A DNA stretch of 64,000 nt, from assembly GCA_036023115.1 (NCBI GenBank), contig JAYKKT010000036.1, forward strand, positions 5,419,501 through 5,483,500. The letters are read 5' to 3'. The first letter of the stretch is position 1; each line of letters begins with the position of its first letter. Source of the DNA: Brasenia schreberi (taxonomy: Eukaryota; Streptophyta; Magnoliopsida; Nymphaeales; Cabombaceae). Shown here in pieces: positions 23,921 through 36,310 of this stretch. The translations under genes were made by a program, and so were the position numbers. The notes under the pieces were generated by a model that saw only the letters and a list, made by a program, of their open reading frames with translations, searched no databases and was not told the DNA's origin.

Positions 23921-26900
23921 GGGGTCTTGACACAAATAGGTGAGACTAGAAAGGATAAGGACTCGGGGGTTATAGTTGAGTTAATCTTGGCTCTTTTTAA
24001 GATCTTCTCTAAGACTTGTCTATGCCTAGGAGAAGTTTGGATTAGTTCTAGGATATACATGTTTATGAGGATCTTAAAAAGATGAGTTTCAAAATCATAA
24101 GGGGCTAACATGTTTTTTCCTTTATCGATGAGATGAGATGCTTTGGGAATGCATGATTTTGAAGGGTCGGGGACAATAACCACTTCCTTGCTAGCATCTT
24201 TTGCTAAATGTGGGGGTTGGTAGATCCTTCCTAACCTAGTCACCTCGCCCACACTTTCCCTAGGGCTCGTTCTTATGTTGGCTCTAGTTTATTGCCTTGA
24301 AGCACCTCGAATTTTTAGGAAGGCTCTAGCTAGAGACGAGACTCTAAATGCTCCCTAGATCACTACTTGTTTGGCTTTTTTTATTACGAGAGCTAGTGTG
24401 TGGCAAGTAGTGAAATCTATATGATATGCATGCTTCAATCCATATGAGTGAGTTGAGAGATCATGTACCTCCTTGTCCTTTCCGCTGGTGCTCGCGTGAT
24501 TGAGAAAGGGTTTTTTGAGAATTGTTTGGGCGGGCTCCAGTTCCTCAGTGACATGGAGTCTGCCCTACTCGATCGAGTCCTCTATCTTGTTTAAAAGCAT
24601 GTAACATTTATTTGTATCATGACTCTTAAGTTTGTGATACTTGTAAAACTTGTTCAAAAATTTTCCTTTTAGGGGTGTTCCCTCGGGAATGTTGAGAAGT
24701 GTGATCATGTCCTGAGCTAGCAGGAGGTCTAGGACTTCCGAAATAGGTTGTCTTAATGGAGTGTACTCCATTTTTTCAAAAGCTTTTTGAACCTTTTTGT
24801 CATGCTTCAGTTCAGATTTCTTAGAAGTGTTGGTTGGACTAGTTTCTACTCGGATATTTGCAATATTTTAGAGTTTTGCCCCATTGTCTGCAGGAGGTGG
24901 CCTGTAAGTTTTGGGTTTTTTAAATCATGATTTTGGAAAAAAAATTCCTTTCCACAAGACATCATAGACCCCATTTTTCAAGTTTGCTTCGAAGAGAGAA
25001 GTCTTTTTTATCAATTTGTGAAAGGTTGAAATTTCATGTAAAGAAAGAAGCGCTTTCAATTCAGTTTTGAAATTTTCAAAGATGAGCATTATTGTGCATT
25101 CCTGAGAGAAGGGCTCTCTTACTTGCCTAAGGAGGGACCTCCATCGAACGATGAATGCGTGGGCATCCTCGTTAGATACTTGTTTAGTGTCCCTAAGGGT
25201 TTTCAAAGTTGGTGTTACTTTCACGTTGTGGGAGAATCGTTGCATGAAACAATTCACTAACTCTTCAAAAGTGGCGAATTGGCTCAAGTCATACGATATC
25301 AAGCACTTTGAAGTAGTTCCCTTAAGGGAGAGGGGGAACCAGTAGATCTATTTGGCAGAGTCTTTCTTTTTCTTATATGCTCTGTGGGAAAAGAGTTGGA
25401 GGTCGGATCTAGAATCCTCCGTTCCATCATACCGGTGAAAATTCGGTATGTCATCGTCGATATCCATTTGATAATCAGAAAGAAGAAAGTCGGATAGAAT
25501 GTATGATCTATTTTCCTTTGCTTGACCTCTTAGCAATTGTTGAAGGACCTTGCGATCTTTCAAGGTGAAAGACTCATACTCTTTATCTACCTCTATGATT
25601 GAGGTTTCCTTGGGCTTTTTAGACTTACTCGACTTCTTTCGAGCCCTCGCTTGTTTTTCGTGAGACGAACATGACTCGACCGCCTCGGCCTCTTGGCTAA
25701 GTGCGACGATTCTTGCTTTGAACTCCTTTCTTAATTATTCAAGCAACTCTTTCTTGTTTTTGAAACCTACTTTCGAAAATCTTTTGGAAAGAGGACTTGA
25801 CGAGCACGAAGCCCGACTCGACACTTCATAGGAATTGTTTGAACTTGACATGATTTATAGGCTTTGAAAAACCCAACCTGTGCACAAGCTTAGCAAAGTT
25901 AAACACGTTTTTGAAAGATTTTTCGAGTTCACTTGTTTGAAATGAAGTTCCTTAAGACTTGAGTCCCACCTGACATGCCAATTCTATAGACATGAAAATC
26001 TTTACTCTAAAATGTATGAAAAATTTGAAGCAGAACTTTTCTATCTACTTGGTGTGCAAGCATGCCAGATAGTTTGTCAAAACTAGCAAAATGTTGAAAA
26101 TTTGACTTCTTCTGGCAACTGGGCTAAGCGAGTTCTTTTCACTTAAACCTTCTTGAACCGTTGCTTAGGGGTTGATTTAAGCACTTAGGAACTTCGATTT
26201 AGAAAATAGTGAATTCCAATTCATGTAAACTTGAGAGTTTTCAAAGTTGCAAAGTGAAGATGGAATGTGTTTTGGTTCAAAAACTTGAAACTCATCAAGT
26301 TCTAAAAAATAGAATTTACTCTTTTTTTCATATCTTGTTCTTGAATTTTTTTTAGTGGTCTAGAAATCTCCAAAATTTATAAAAATTTTATAGGGTGTTC
26401 CCTAATATATTGCCTAGATTACTTTTTATCTCGAATTTTGGGACAACCGATTCACAGAATTAAATCGAGAATCAACACTGACTTCACTGTTTCAAGAGTT
26501 TCTGTGACAGAAATATAAAGGCTTAGAGAATCCTCTATATCTTGGTGTAGAAAACTCCAAATGTTGTGATTTTAGTTGTTTTGGAAAGCTATGGATGTTA
26601 GCTTTCCAATGAGACTAATTTCAGCCAAATTAAATACTTGTGGATGGAGATATGAGACTTTTACTAAAGCCTTATATGAGAAAATCTGACTGTGTAGAAA
26701 ACAGAAACAGTTTTGTCCGATCTATCCCAATTTTATTCATGGGGTTGCACGGTCCTAAAATTCTTGAAAATTTTATTTTTAAGAGGTTCGTGTGGGTATA
26801 TATTGTTCCTAAAGTTTCATCTCATTTGGATCACGAAATAGGGAATTAAAATTACAACAATCAAGTATACAGATTGAGAAAACGGATTTTCAGTTTTATA

Positions 26901-27679
26901 GAAGATACATGCAATTTTAAACTTGATGTGGACTGGTCTAACTCAACACTTCAAGGCCGGCTACACTCAATACTAGCCCACATGGGGCTGGTCCAACTCA
27001 ACACTTCATATGTTGGGCCTTACTTGATCCATTTGGTCCATCCCTAAGTGGTCTCCTTGGTGTTGAGTTGGACCAGCCCATGTGGGTTGGTATTGAGTGT
27101 AGTCGGCCTCGACTAGGCTCCCTTCTTAGTCCATCTTCAACCGACTAGAGGATTTGATTAAGCTAGATCATTCTTTTTTGTTGAAACCCATTTCCTTCCA
27201 TGGTGACTTGGACTTGGGAGGCCATGACTAGAGTTTGAATGTGGCCCATTAGGCCTTTGGTGCAGACGGCTGGAGTTAGTGAAGCCATTTCAACTTGATG
27301 TAACCGGTCCTAGCTCATCTTGCCAACCTTTACAACTTGATGTAACTCATTTGGCTGGGCAATAGCTAGGTTTCTTCAAGGACATTCAACCAATCTTAAG
27401 TTTGATCATTGAATGATTCGTGTTCTTCCTTGATTTTACCTTTGAATGGGATTTGATCTTGGTATCATTTGAACTTGATCGGTCTGATTTTCCTTCCGGT
27501 CTTGATCTCATATTTGCTTTTGAACTTGCACTTTGATCTTTGTTTGGACCATGGTCTAGGTTCAAATTTGGATCGAATTGGTTTATAAATTGAATTCAAA
27601 AACCTTAAAAACCTTTGAAAGATATTTCTAAAATTTTTCTTTTAGGAATTTTGAAAACATTTTTATTTTGGGTGTTTAC
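23921..27679 (-). mobile_element. Ty3/gypsy 5' half: LTR, primer site, gag
   Basis: On the complement the element starts TGTAAACACCC at 27,679, a typical LTR 5' terminus, and continues as a roughly 1.7-kb LTR to about 25,990. The LTR/leader junction is followed by TTGGCATGTCAGGTGGGAC, a plausible primer-binding region whose tRNA I cannot name. A gag follows (CFMQRFSHN, AHAFIVRWRSLLRQV, 25,302-24,925), then the decayed zinc-knuckle (YHKLKSHDTNKC near 24,640), then unassigned downstream sequence to 23,921. The 3' LTR and most of pol are missing. Confidence 0.7.
26955..27108. repeat. Near-perfect inverted repeat in the gypsy LTR
   Basis: Arms of 49 and 48 bp (26,955-27,003 and 27,061-27,108) are reverse complements except for about four positions, with a 57-bp spacer. 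The transcript could fold into a stable hairpin. Its position in the LTR and the absence of an ORF point to a structural or regulatory feature of the element. Confidence 0.8.
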
Positions 27680-28456
27680 ACATGTATGATGGTGCAAAAA
27701 CATGTGTGAGGACTCATGAAGGAACGACAAACTTCTTTGAAGTTAATATTGGGTTAAATCAAGGATCAACTTTAAGTCAATACTTATTTATAATGGTGAT
27801 GGATGAGTTAACAAAACATATTCAAGATGAAGTACCTTGGTGTATGTTATTTGTAGATGACATTGTATTAGTGGAGGAGTCTAAGGAAAAAGTTAATAGA
27901 AAATTGGAACTATGGAGAGAAACATTAGAAAGCAAAGGCCTCCGACTTAGTAGAACAAAGACAGAATATATGGAATGTAAGTTTGATCATTTGGTTATTT
28001 CAGAGGACATAGAAATTAAAATAGGCACATGTTGCATTTCTCAAAAGGAAAGTTTTAAATACCTAGAGTCAATTTTTCAAAGTGATGGAAGAATTGATGG
28101 AGATGTTATGCATAGAATTAATGCTGATTGGTTAAAATGGTGAGGAGTATTAGGTATTCTTTGTGATAAGAAGATACCATTAAAATTAAAAGGTAAATAT
28201 TATAGAGCAGCAATTAGGCCTGCCATGTTTTATGGTTCTGAGTGTTGGGCAGTTAATCATCATGTACAAAAGATATTTGTGACAGAAATGAAGATGTTGA
28301 GATGGATGAGTGGTCATACAAGAAAATACTGTATACATAATGAGGTTATTATAAACAAAGTAGGAGTGATACCATTAGAGGATAAAATGAGAGAACATCG
28401 TTTAAGATGGTTTGGACATATAGAAAGAAGATCAAAAGAAGAACCTGTAAGAAGAT
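27680..28456 (+). mobile_element. RTE reverse-transcriptase fragment, right arm-copy of an inverted repeat
   Basis: Forward-strand RTE from MYDGAKTCVRTHEG through FVDDIVLVEESKEK (the RT catalytic box) to HIERRSKEEPVRR, with an in-frame TGA after ADWLKW. It begins flush against the gypsy LTR end at 27,679 and ends at a CAA-rich run that is the reversed tail of the next element. It is an inverted near-copy of 29,437-28,659. Confidence 0.85.
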
Positions 28457-28461
28457 TTCAA

Positions 28462-31425
28462 CAACAACAACAACAACTAAGCCTTTTCCCATACTAGATG
28501 GGGTTGGCTACATGGATTCTTTGTTTCCACATATCCCTATCTTGTGCCATGTTAGCAGTTAACTCCCAATAAGCTAGATCGTTCTTTATTGTTTCTTTCC
28601 AACACTTTTGTGGTCGTCCTCTACCTCTTTTAATACTTTCCAAATTTAGTTTTTCTAACCTTCTTACAGGTTCTTCTTTTGATCTTCTTTCTATATGTCC
28701 AAACCATCTTAAACGATGTTCTCTCATTTTATCCTCTAATGGTGTCACTCCTACTTTGTTTATAATAACCTCATTATGTATACAGTATTTTCTTGTATGA
28801 CCACTCATCCATCTCAACATCTTCATTTCTGTCACAAATATCTTTTGTACATGTTGATGATTAACTGCCCAACACTCAGAACCATAAAACATGGCAGGCC
28901 TAATTGCTGCTCTATAATATTTACCTTTTAATTTTAATGGTATCTTCTTATCACAAAGAATACCTAATACTCCTCACCATTTTAACCAATCAGCATTAAT
29001 TCTATGCATAACATCTCCATCAATTCTTCCATCACTTTGAAAAATTGACTCTAGGTATTTAAAACTTTCCTTTTGAGGAATGCAACATGTGCCTATTTTA
29101 ATTTCTATGTCCTCTGAAATAACCAAATGATCAAACTTACATTCCATATATTCTGTCTTTGTTCTACTAAGTCGGAGGCCTTTGCTTTCTAATGTTTCTC
29201 TCCATAGTTCCAATTTTCTATTAACTTTTTCCTTAGACTCCTCCACTAATATAATGTCATCTGCAAATAACATACACCAAGGTACTTCATCTTGAATATG
29301 TTTTGTTAACTCATCCATCACCATTATAAATAAGTATGGGCTTAAAGTTGATCCTTGATGTAACCCAATATTAACTTCAAAGAAGTCTGTCGTTCCTTCA
29401 TGAGTCCTCACACATGTTTTTGCACCATCATACATGTCTCTTATAAGGTTAATATATGTCAATGGGATACCTTTTTTTTTCCAAAGTTCTCCAAAGAACC
29501 TCCCTCGGTACCCTATCATAAGCTTTTTCTAAATCAATAAATATCATGTGAAGGTCTTTTTTTTTCTCTAAAATGTTTCATAAGACGTCTCAAAAGGTGA
29601 ATCGCTTCAATAGTAGATTTGCTTGGCATGAACCCAAATTGGTTCTCTGTTGTACTTGATACTTGTCTTAACCTACGTTCGATAATTCTTTCCCATAATT
29701 TCATAGTATGACTCATTAACTTGATACCTCGATAATTCGCACAATTTTGAATGTCTCCCTTGTTCTTATATATGGGTATAAGTGTACTTGCTCTCCATTC
29801 CTCGGGCATCTTTTGGTTTTTCCATATTTCATTAAATAGTCTTGTGAGCCAAGTGATTCCTATTTCTCCTAGTATTTTCCAAACTTCTATAAGAATATTA
29901 TCTGGTCCTACCGATTTACCACTCTTCGTATGTTTAAGAGCCTCTTTGACTTCATTCTTTTGAATACGTCGGTAGAAATTGTGATTAATATACTTTTCTG
30001 ACCTCGTTTTCCAAACTTCGCTTTCTTCTTTGTTTTCTTATAAGCCTCTAAAGTTCCACTAGTTTTCTTAGCATAATGTAATTTTTAACATGTCTTGATT
30101 TTATTTTGCACTACTTCACTCCACCACCAAGCTTCTTTTTGTGCTGGTACACCTCCCTTAAATTCACCGAATACATCTTTCACCACTTTCCTAATATGTA
30201 TAGCCATATTGTTTCATATATCACAAGGTGTACCAACATAATTTCAAGCATCTCCTTGAAGGACTTTTTCTTGAAATATATCTTCTTTCTCGCTTTTGAG
30301 GTTCCACCATTTAGTCTGAATAGCTCGATGCACTCTTTTCTTTTTTGTCTATTTTTTTATTTATAAATTCATAACTAAAAGTCGATGTTGGGTGGTTAAG
30401 CTTTCTCCTGGAATTACCTTACAATCTTTACAACTCGCTCTATCATTTTTTCTACAAATAAAGTAATCAATTTGTATTTGTGATAAGCCACTCTTATAAG
30501 TAATCAAATGTTCATCTCGTTTTTTGAAGATTGTATTGACTATAAAGAGATCAAATGCCATAGCAAAATTTAAAATCTCTCTCCCTACTTTCCTCATTTA
30601 TATCCCAAAACCAAAGTTTCCATGAATACCTTGATATCCTAATGCCTCTTTACCGACATGTCCATTTATGTCTCCTCATAAACAAGTCATTTCTATTTGT
30701 AGAATCCTTTGAATCACCTTATCTAACTCTTCCCAAAAAGTTGTTTTTATACTATCTTCTAGGCCTACTTGAAGTGTGTAAGCACAAACTATATTTAAAA
30801 TCTCTGCTCCTAACATTAATTTTAATATCATGATTCGGTCACCATATCATTGTATGTCTAATACACTATCCTTTAAATCTTTATTTATGATAATATCAAT
30901 TTCGTTTCGAGCTTTTTCCTTACCTAAGTACCATAATTTACTATGTCCTTTGCTTTTTCTCCAACCCACTTTGTCTCTTATAAACATAGAATATGGATCT
31001 TTCTCTGAACCATAGTATCTACCACCTCTATTAGCTTACCAGATAATGGTTCAATATTTCAAGAGCCAATATGAATCTTATTATGTAGGACTAGCTTTCT
31101 TACCCCCCACATCCATTCATAATCACTACATTCGGGCAGCAATTTAGTGGAATTAACTTTTTTACCCACATTCGTCCATGATGTGGGAACACTTTCTGCA
31201 ATTGATTCACTACATTCAGACGAAAATGTAGTGGCCCTTGCTTACATAACACTGCATTCGGGCTTCGCAGCGCATCGTTAGGCGGGAATGCCCTAAAGCA
31301 ATGCTCATAATTTTTGTAATCCATGTTATAAAATCCGACGAGATTTTACGCTGGTTGTCGGAAACCTAACACAACCCTCCTCCTTTATCTGGGCTTGGGA
31401 CCGACAATGCAAGGGTGATCCCTTA
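28462..31425 (-). mobile_element. RTE retrotransposon, near full length
   Basis: On the complement from about 31,425: leader, APE endonuclease relic (near 31,000-30,780), linker, reverse transcriptase (TLIPIYKNKGDIQN near 29,780, then FADDIILVEESKEK near 29,250), C-terminal extension (MFYGSECWAVNHQHVQK, GRGRPQKCWKETIKNDL) and the GGCTTAGTTGTTGTTGTTG tail at 28,462-28,485. It is the best-preserved RTE in the window, with a 91-codon, a 181-codon and a 132-codon open segment, but the TGA after ADWLKW and several frameshifts disable it. Its 5' end abuts a subtilase relic. Confidence 0.88.
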
Positions 31426-32013
31426 CATGAGAGGAGTTATGATGACAACTAATAATATTTTTTATAATACAGGACAACCAATCTTCAATGGTGCATTCCC
31501 CTTATCAATAGGTTCAGGTGAAATAAATCCAAACAAGGATATGGACCCTGGCTTGGTCTATGATGCCGGTCGTCAAGACTATGTGAAGTTCCTCTGTGCT
31601 TTGAATTTCACAAGAGAACAGTTCCAGGCAATGCCAGGAACTCTTCCGACTATGATCGATGCGCAGGTGGGAATCTTGATCTGAATTACCCATCATTCCT
31701 GATGTTTGTGAACTGGAATCAGTCTTCTAGAGTGAAAAGTTTTAAAAGGACTGTAACCAATGTAGGAGATGATGATGGTCCTACGACCTACGGAGCCAAT
31801 TTGAAAACAATAAGAGGTTTTAGATTGATAGTGGCTCCGTCCAAGCTTGTGTTCCAAAGGAGATACGGGAAGGCCTCTTTCACGCTTACATTAGAAGTGA
31901 AGACGCCAGTAAATGAATCCATATCTTTTGGTTTCTTGGCATGGGTGGATGATCAGAGGCATGTTGTAAGGAGCCCAATTGTGGCTACCACAATCGGAGA
32001 GAATGATGAATAA
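31426..32013 (+). pseudogene. Subtilase C-terminal relic, diverged paralogue
   Basis: Begins abruptly at the codons after the catalytic-Ser helix (GVMMTTNNIFYN), reads GEINPNKDMDPGLVYDAG and FLCALNFTREQFQAM, loses frame by one base near 31,632, then continues LDLNYPSF, FKRTVTNVGDDDGP and WVDDQRHVVRSPIVAT to a stop at 32,013. It is clearly more diverged from the intact pair than relics B and C, and nearer in places to the 40,827 pseudogene (FQRR, LEV, GFLAWVDD). The RTE 5' end is directly upstream. Confidence 0.88.
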
Positions 32014-32899
32014 GAAACCATTCACACTGTACAATACGTGCAGCATATGAATGAGAATGCTGACATGAATATCATTGTGGGAGTTTTACTTCTTCCAAGA
32101 TTTTTCCCCCTTATTCGATAGTTACAAATAAAGATGAATTCATATAACTGAACTCTATTAATGTTTTCAGGCCATTTTCCCGAACTCTTTAATATGAAAA
32201 AGAACCACATTTTGTATTATTTTAACCTGTGATCATCTACAACTATCTGTCCAACAAATTTGACTACAAGATGAAACTATCACCACCAATTGAAGGACAT
32301 TAATTATTGCTAGCAAATTTGTTAGATGTAACAAAACTTTGCCTCATCAAGCAGAACTATCTCCAAGAAAAATTCACCACACAAAACCAAGATCGTCTTG
32401 TATATATTTAAATCTTTATATCCGTGCATTTATCCCCATATCAATATTCAAACTACTGCTTCAGCGATATGTGCACGATTGCTGTAAACAACAAAGATGT
32501 GCTCCAACAAAATATTTAAAAACAATTCTGCTTGCTATTAAAACTGCAATTCAGCAAATGACTTTGTCTCACAGACCGTTGATTATAAGAAGAAGTGAAT
32601 CTTTACCATGAAAGCACATCAAACTGCTCCAGTACAGACGAACAAGGCTACTAGAATAAACTCTTTCGTGAAGTCGGATATTTATTTCAGTATACGATAT
32701 TTAAGAATAATATTTCTTTAAGTAGGAATTACCATCCCGTAGGATATTTATTTATTTAAGTACAAATCAAATTGCTCTATTACATCAAGAATAATATTTA
32801 TTTTAAGTATATGATATTTATTAGATTTGATAAGTCTCTACTCTCGAACATCGATATTTCTTTTAAGTATATGAAGGAATTAATAAAGGTAATCCTTTT
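32014..32899. other. Intergenic, nothing recognised
   Basis: A+T-rich sequence; the short ORFs show no family motif. Confidence 0.5.
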
Positions 32900-35150
32900 T
32901 ACAATATAAAGCCCCTTCTAATTCAAGGACCATTTAATTTACCTAAAGGACGAGAACCTCTATAATGGATCACGTTAAGAATGAGATCACCAACTAAAAA
33001 TTTTCACCTATAAACATTCTTAGTATAGTGCTTAGTGACTTGATGCTTATATGACTATGCATGCTCGGTACCTAATAGTCTCCTCTCGTCTAAAAGATCT
33101 ACCTCGGCCAATCGGACCTCGTGCTGGATATTTAATGGCATCTTAAGAAATATAACTATTTGAATGAAAGGAAACTCAACTTTGACGGTTAGTACATCCT
33201 CTATGTCATATACTAACTCAAAAAGGTATAGTATTAATAGTAGTCTCGATGGAGGTCATATATGCTTAAAGTGCTATAAAGTTTCTCGTGCCAAGTTCAA
33301 CCTTTACTAATGATTTTATTTATAATGTCAATGAGTTTTGTTCGTTTCTTTTAGGTGTCCACACTCTTAATGATAGTAAGGTGAGAAAAAAATATTGAGT
33401 AATGATAACAATACATCCCATCAATTCACTCATTCTTGAATCTCATTATCACAGACAATGTCTCTAAGTACATTAAAATGATACACAATACTTTTCCTAA
33501 TAAATGAAACTACATGCTAACCTAAAATCGTAGATAAAAACACAATCAACCCATTTGGTAAAGTACTCCATGGTAACCTAGATGAACTTATGATGAAGAA
33601 ATATAGATAGAAATAGGGGACAAATGACATCAAATGCGCTCATGAAAAAAGGCCAATGACATTAAAATATCAAGTGTTATTATTATGTAAGTGCATGAAT
33701 GGTATGACTATGAATCTCATAATTGTGACAATACCTAACATATAGGTCATGTTCATGACTCAAGGTGGACCAATAATAACTCACTCTAAGGATCTTCTTT
33801 GCCATTATTTGGATGCTAACATAGCCACCACAATCTCCCTCGTAATACTCTCACATAACTACCTCCACTCTCAATTCGGTAGATACATTTGAGTAAAATA
33901 TTTGATAAGTCTTTCTTGTAGAGACCGTTCTCAAGAAAGTGGTATCATATGGATAATTTTCTAATGGTCTTTAGATCTTCATAGGTGGTCTATAGAGAAA
34001 ACTCTCCTTTTAAAGGAAAATTTTTATATCATGAAACCAAGATAAATTGTCATCGGCGGGCTCGACACTATACATTGTAGATTCATTAAAAGGAAGATCA
34101 TAAGTCGGTCAGACAAGCTTCTAAACCTTGAAAGATCTAGTGCATAGACTTGGTCCTAATGCAAGAGATGATGCTAAGGTAGACAAACTACTAGCAAATA
34201 AGTGTTCCTCATGTCCTATGTGTGTAAAGGAGTAATAGTCAAACGGTTGGACTAAGTTTGTGATACGATGGTAAAGGACTAGACGATCATGTTTTACCTA
34301 CCAAACTGTAATGACTAATAGAGAATCACCGTACATGTCAACACATGTAGCACCTAAACTTATGATGATCTTTAGGCTCTGTTCTTGCTTCATAGTGAGG
34401 TTAAAGTCTAATCAAAAGGATATAGGGATCTCATACCCCTAAGAAAAGACTAAGACAACCTCAATGTCTGTCATGAGTGGAGTCCTAGAATCTTCAAAAT
34501 ATATTTTCTAAGTAAATTTGACTTCCTAATTTGAGGGCATATATTGTTTCAAAACATTGATCGTTATAAGGATATGCTCATCAAAAAAATGTCACATACT
34601 AAGAAGTGATCTTCTAGGGGTAGACTGGTCAAACAATTGATGAGGACTTAACCTTTAATGAACTTGACCTATACTTAACCTACTTGTGAGGATATGCTTC
34701 TCGAAAAGATACCTAATGGAGTCTAAGTTAGAAACAACTCAACCTCAAAAGATAACATATAGTCGTGTAACTTTTAAGTTACCCACACTAATGCTAGACA
34801 TGTATTGATATAGGCAGTCAAACACCTAGGACAATGATTATAGGTATGAGATTTTTTTTAGATTTTACTACAATATCATCTATATAGACCTCCATAAGCT
34901 TATAAATTTGATTATGAAATATCATTATTATATCCCTTTGATAAATCATTCCAATGTTTTTGAGTCTAAAGGTCATTACTGTATAACAATAAGTTCTCAA
35001 AAGAGTCATGAATGTGATATTTTATTAGTCTTTAGGATACAACTTTATCTCATCATATTGAGAATAATCATCCATATTTCATGGCCTACCGTACTACTCA
35101 TGATTAATCCAAAATCCTTCACTTTTATGGCCTTTGACTAGTGTCTACAC
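32900..35150 (-). mobile_element. Ty3/gypsy polymerase remnant, copy 2 (RT to integrase)
   Basis: On the complement: RT motifs TFRLKNIGMIYQRD, FHNQIYKLMEVYIDDI then VVKSKK (35,000-34,860), decayed RNase H/integrase, and an integrase C-terminal tail near 33,130-32,920 (RLAEVDLLDERR, HYTKNVYR, FLVGDLIL). The part from 33,605 to 35,150 is the duplicate of 260-1,775. The integrase tail below 33,605 is absent from copy 1, where a subtilase scrap sits instead. Confidence 0.75.
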
Positions 35151-35179
35151 TCTATTTTACTCTATTTGGCATTTTATAT

Positions 35180-35720
35180 TAATTACAACAACAATTAAGC
35201 CTTTTTTCATGCTAGATGGGGTTGACTACATGGATTCTTTGTTTTCATGGAGCCCTATCATGTGTCATGCTAGTATTTAACTCAATATAAACTAGATCAT
35301 TCTTTATATTTTCTTTACAATATTTTTGTAGTCATCATCTTCCTCTTTTAACATTTTCATAATCTAATTTTTCATATTTTCTTACGAAAACTTCTTTTAG
35401 TCATCTTTCTACATGTCCAAATCATTTTAAATGATTTTTCCTAATTTTATCCTCTATTGGTGATACTGATTCTAATAACCTCATTATGTATCCGGTATTT
35501 TCTTATGTGACCACTCATCCATATTAACATCTTAATTTCTACTATGAACATCTTTTACATATGTTCATGATTAACTTCCAAACACTCAAAACCGTAAAAT
35601 ATAGCATGTCTAATTGTTGCTCTATAATATTTACCTTTTAATTTTAATGATATCTTCTGATCATACATAATACTTAATGGCCCTCTACATTTTATCCTAA
35701 TTATGCTATGTTAATTTAGT
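35180..35720 (-). mobile_element. RTE 3' fragment (duplicate of 1,795-2,365)
   Basis: Same tail and decayed C-terminal coding sequence as 1,795-2,365, same orientation and same position relative to the gypsy block. Confidence 0.75.
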
Positions 35721-35924
35721 TCATTAATAACATCTCCAAATTCGATGTGGATACATTATTTGATTACTACTGGACCCATAGTTTGGTTACTGTTCCTCTT
35801 CTCATGGAACTAGGACCATGATCGGTAGTCCAAACCGTTGGTTTGGGTTCCATTTTATACATTCCCTTAAATTTTTTAAAATTTTCTGTTTTCTATTTTA
35901 ATTTTTGGATCAAATCAAAACCAG

Positions 35925-36310
35925 AACTGAGTTGGACAATTAATCATCAGCATATACAAAAGATGTTTATGACATAAATGAAGATATTGAGATGGATGAG
36001 TAGCCATACAAGGAAATACTGTATACATAATGAAGAAACAAATTATGAGTGACACCAATAGAAGATAAAATGAAATAATATTGTTTAAGATGTTTGGACA
36101 TATAGAAAGAAAATCAAAAGAAAAACCTTTAAGAAGATATGAAAAACTAGATTTTGAAAGTATTAAAAGAGGTAGAGGATTACCACAAAAGTGTTGGAAA
36201 GAAACAATAAAGAATGATTTAGTTTATTGTGAGTTAACTACTAACATGACACATGATAGGGCTAAGTGGAAACAAAAACTTCATGTAATATGAGAAAAGG
36301 CTTATCGTTG
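35925..36310 (+). mobile_element. RTE 3' fragment (duplicate of 2,525-2,930)
   Basis: Reads FGHIERKSKEKPLRRYEKL then GRGLPQKCWKETIKNDL, and ends GGCTTATCGTTGTTGTTG. It forms the inverted pair with 35,180-35,720. Confidence 0.78.

Noticed and set aside
27680..29437. Twin-priming (5' inversion) as the cause of the RTE inverted repeat
   Set aside because: Twin priming places non-overlapping parts of one RNA side by side with the inverted part at the 5' side; here both arms are the same RT region and the extra arm lies beyond the 3' tail.
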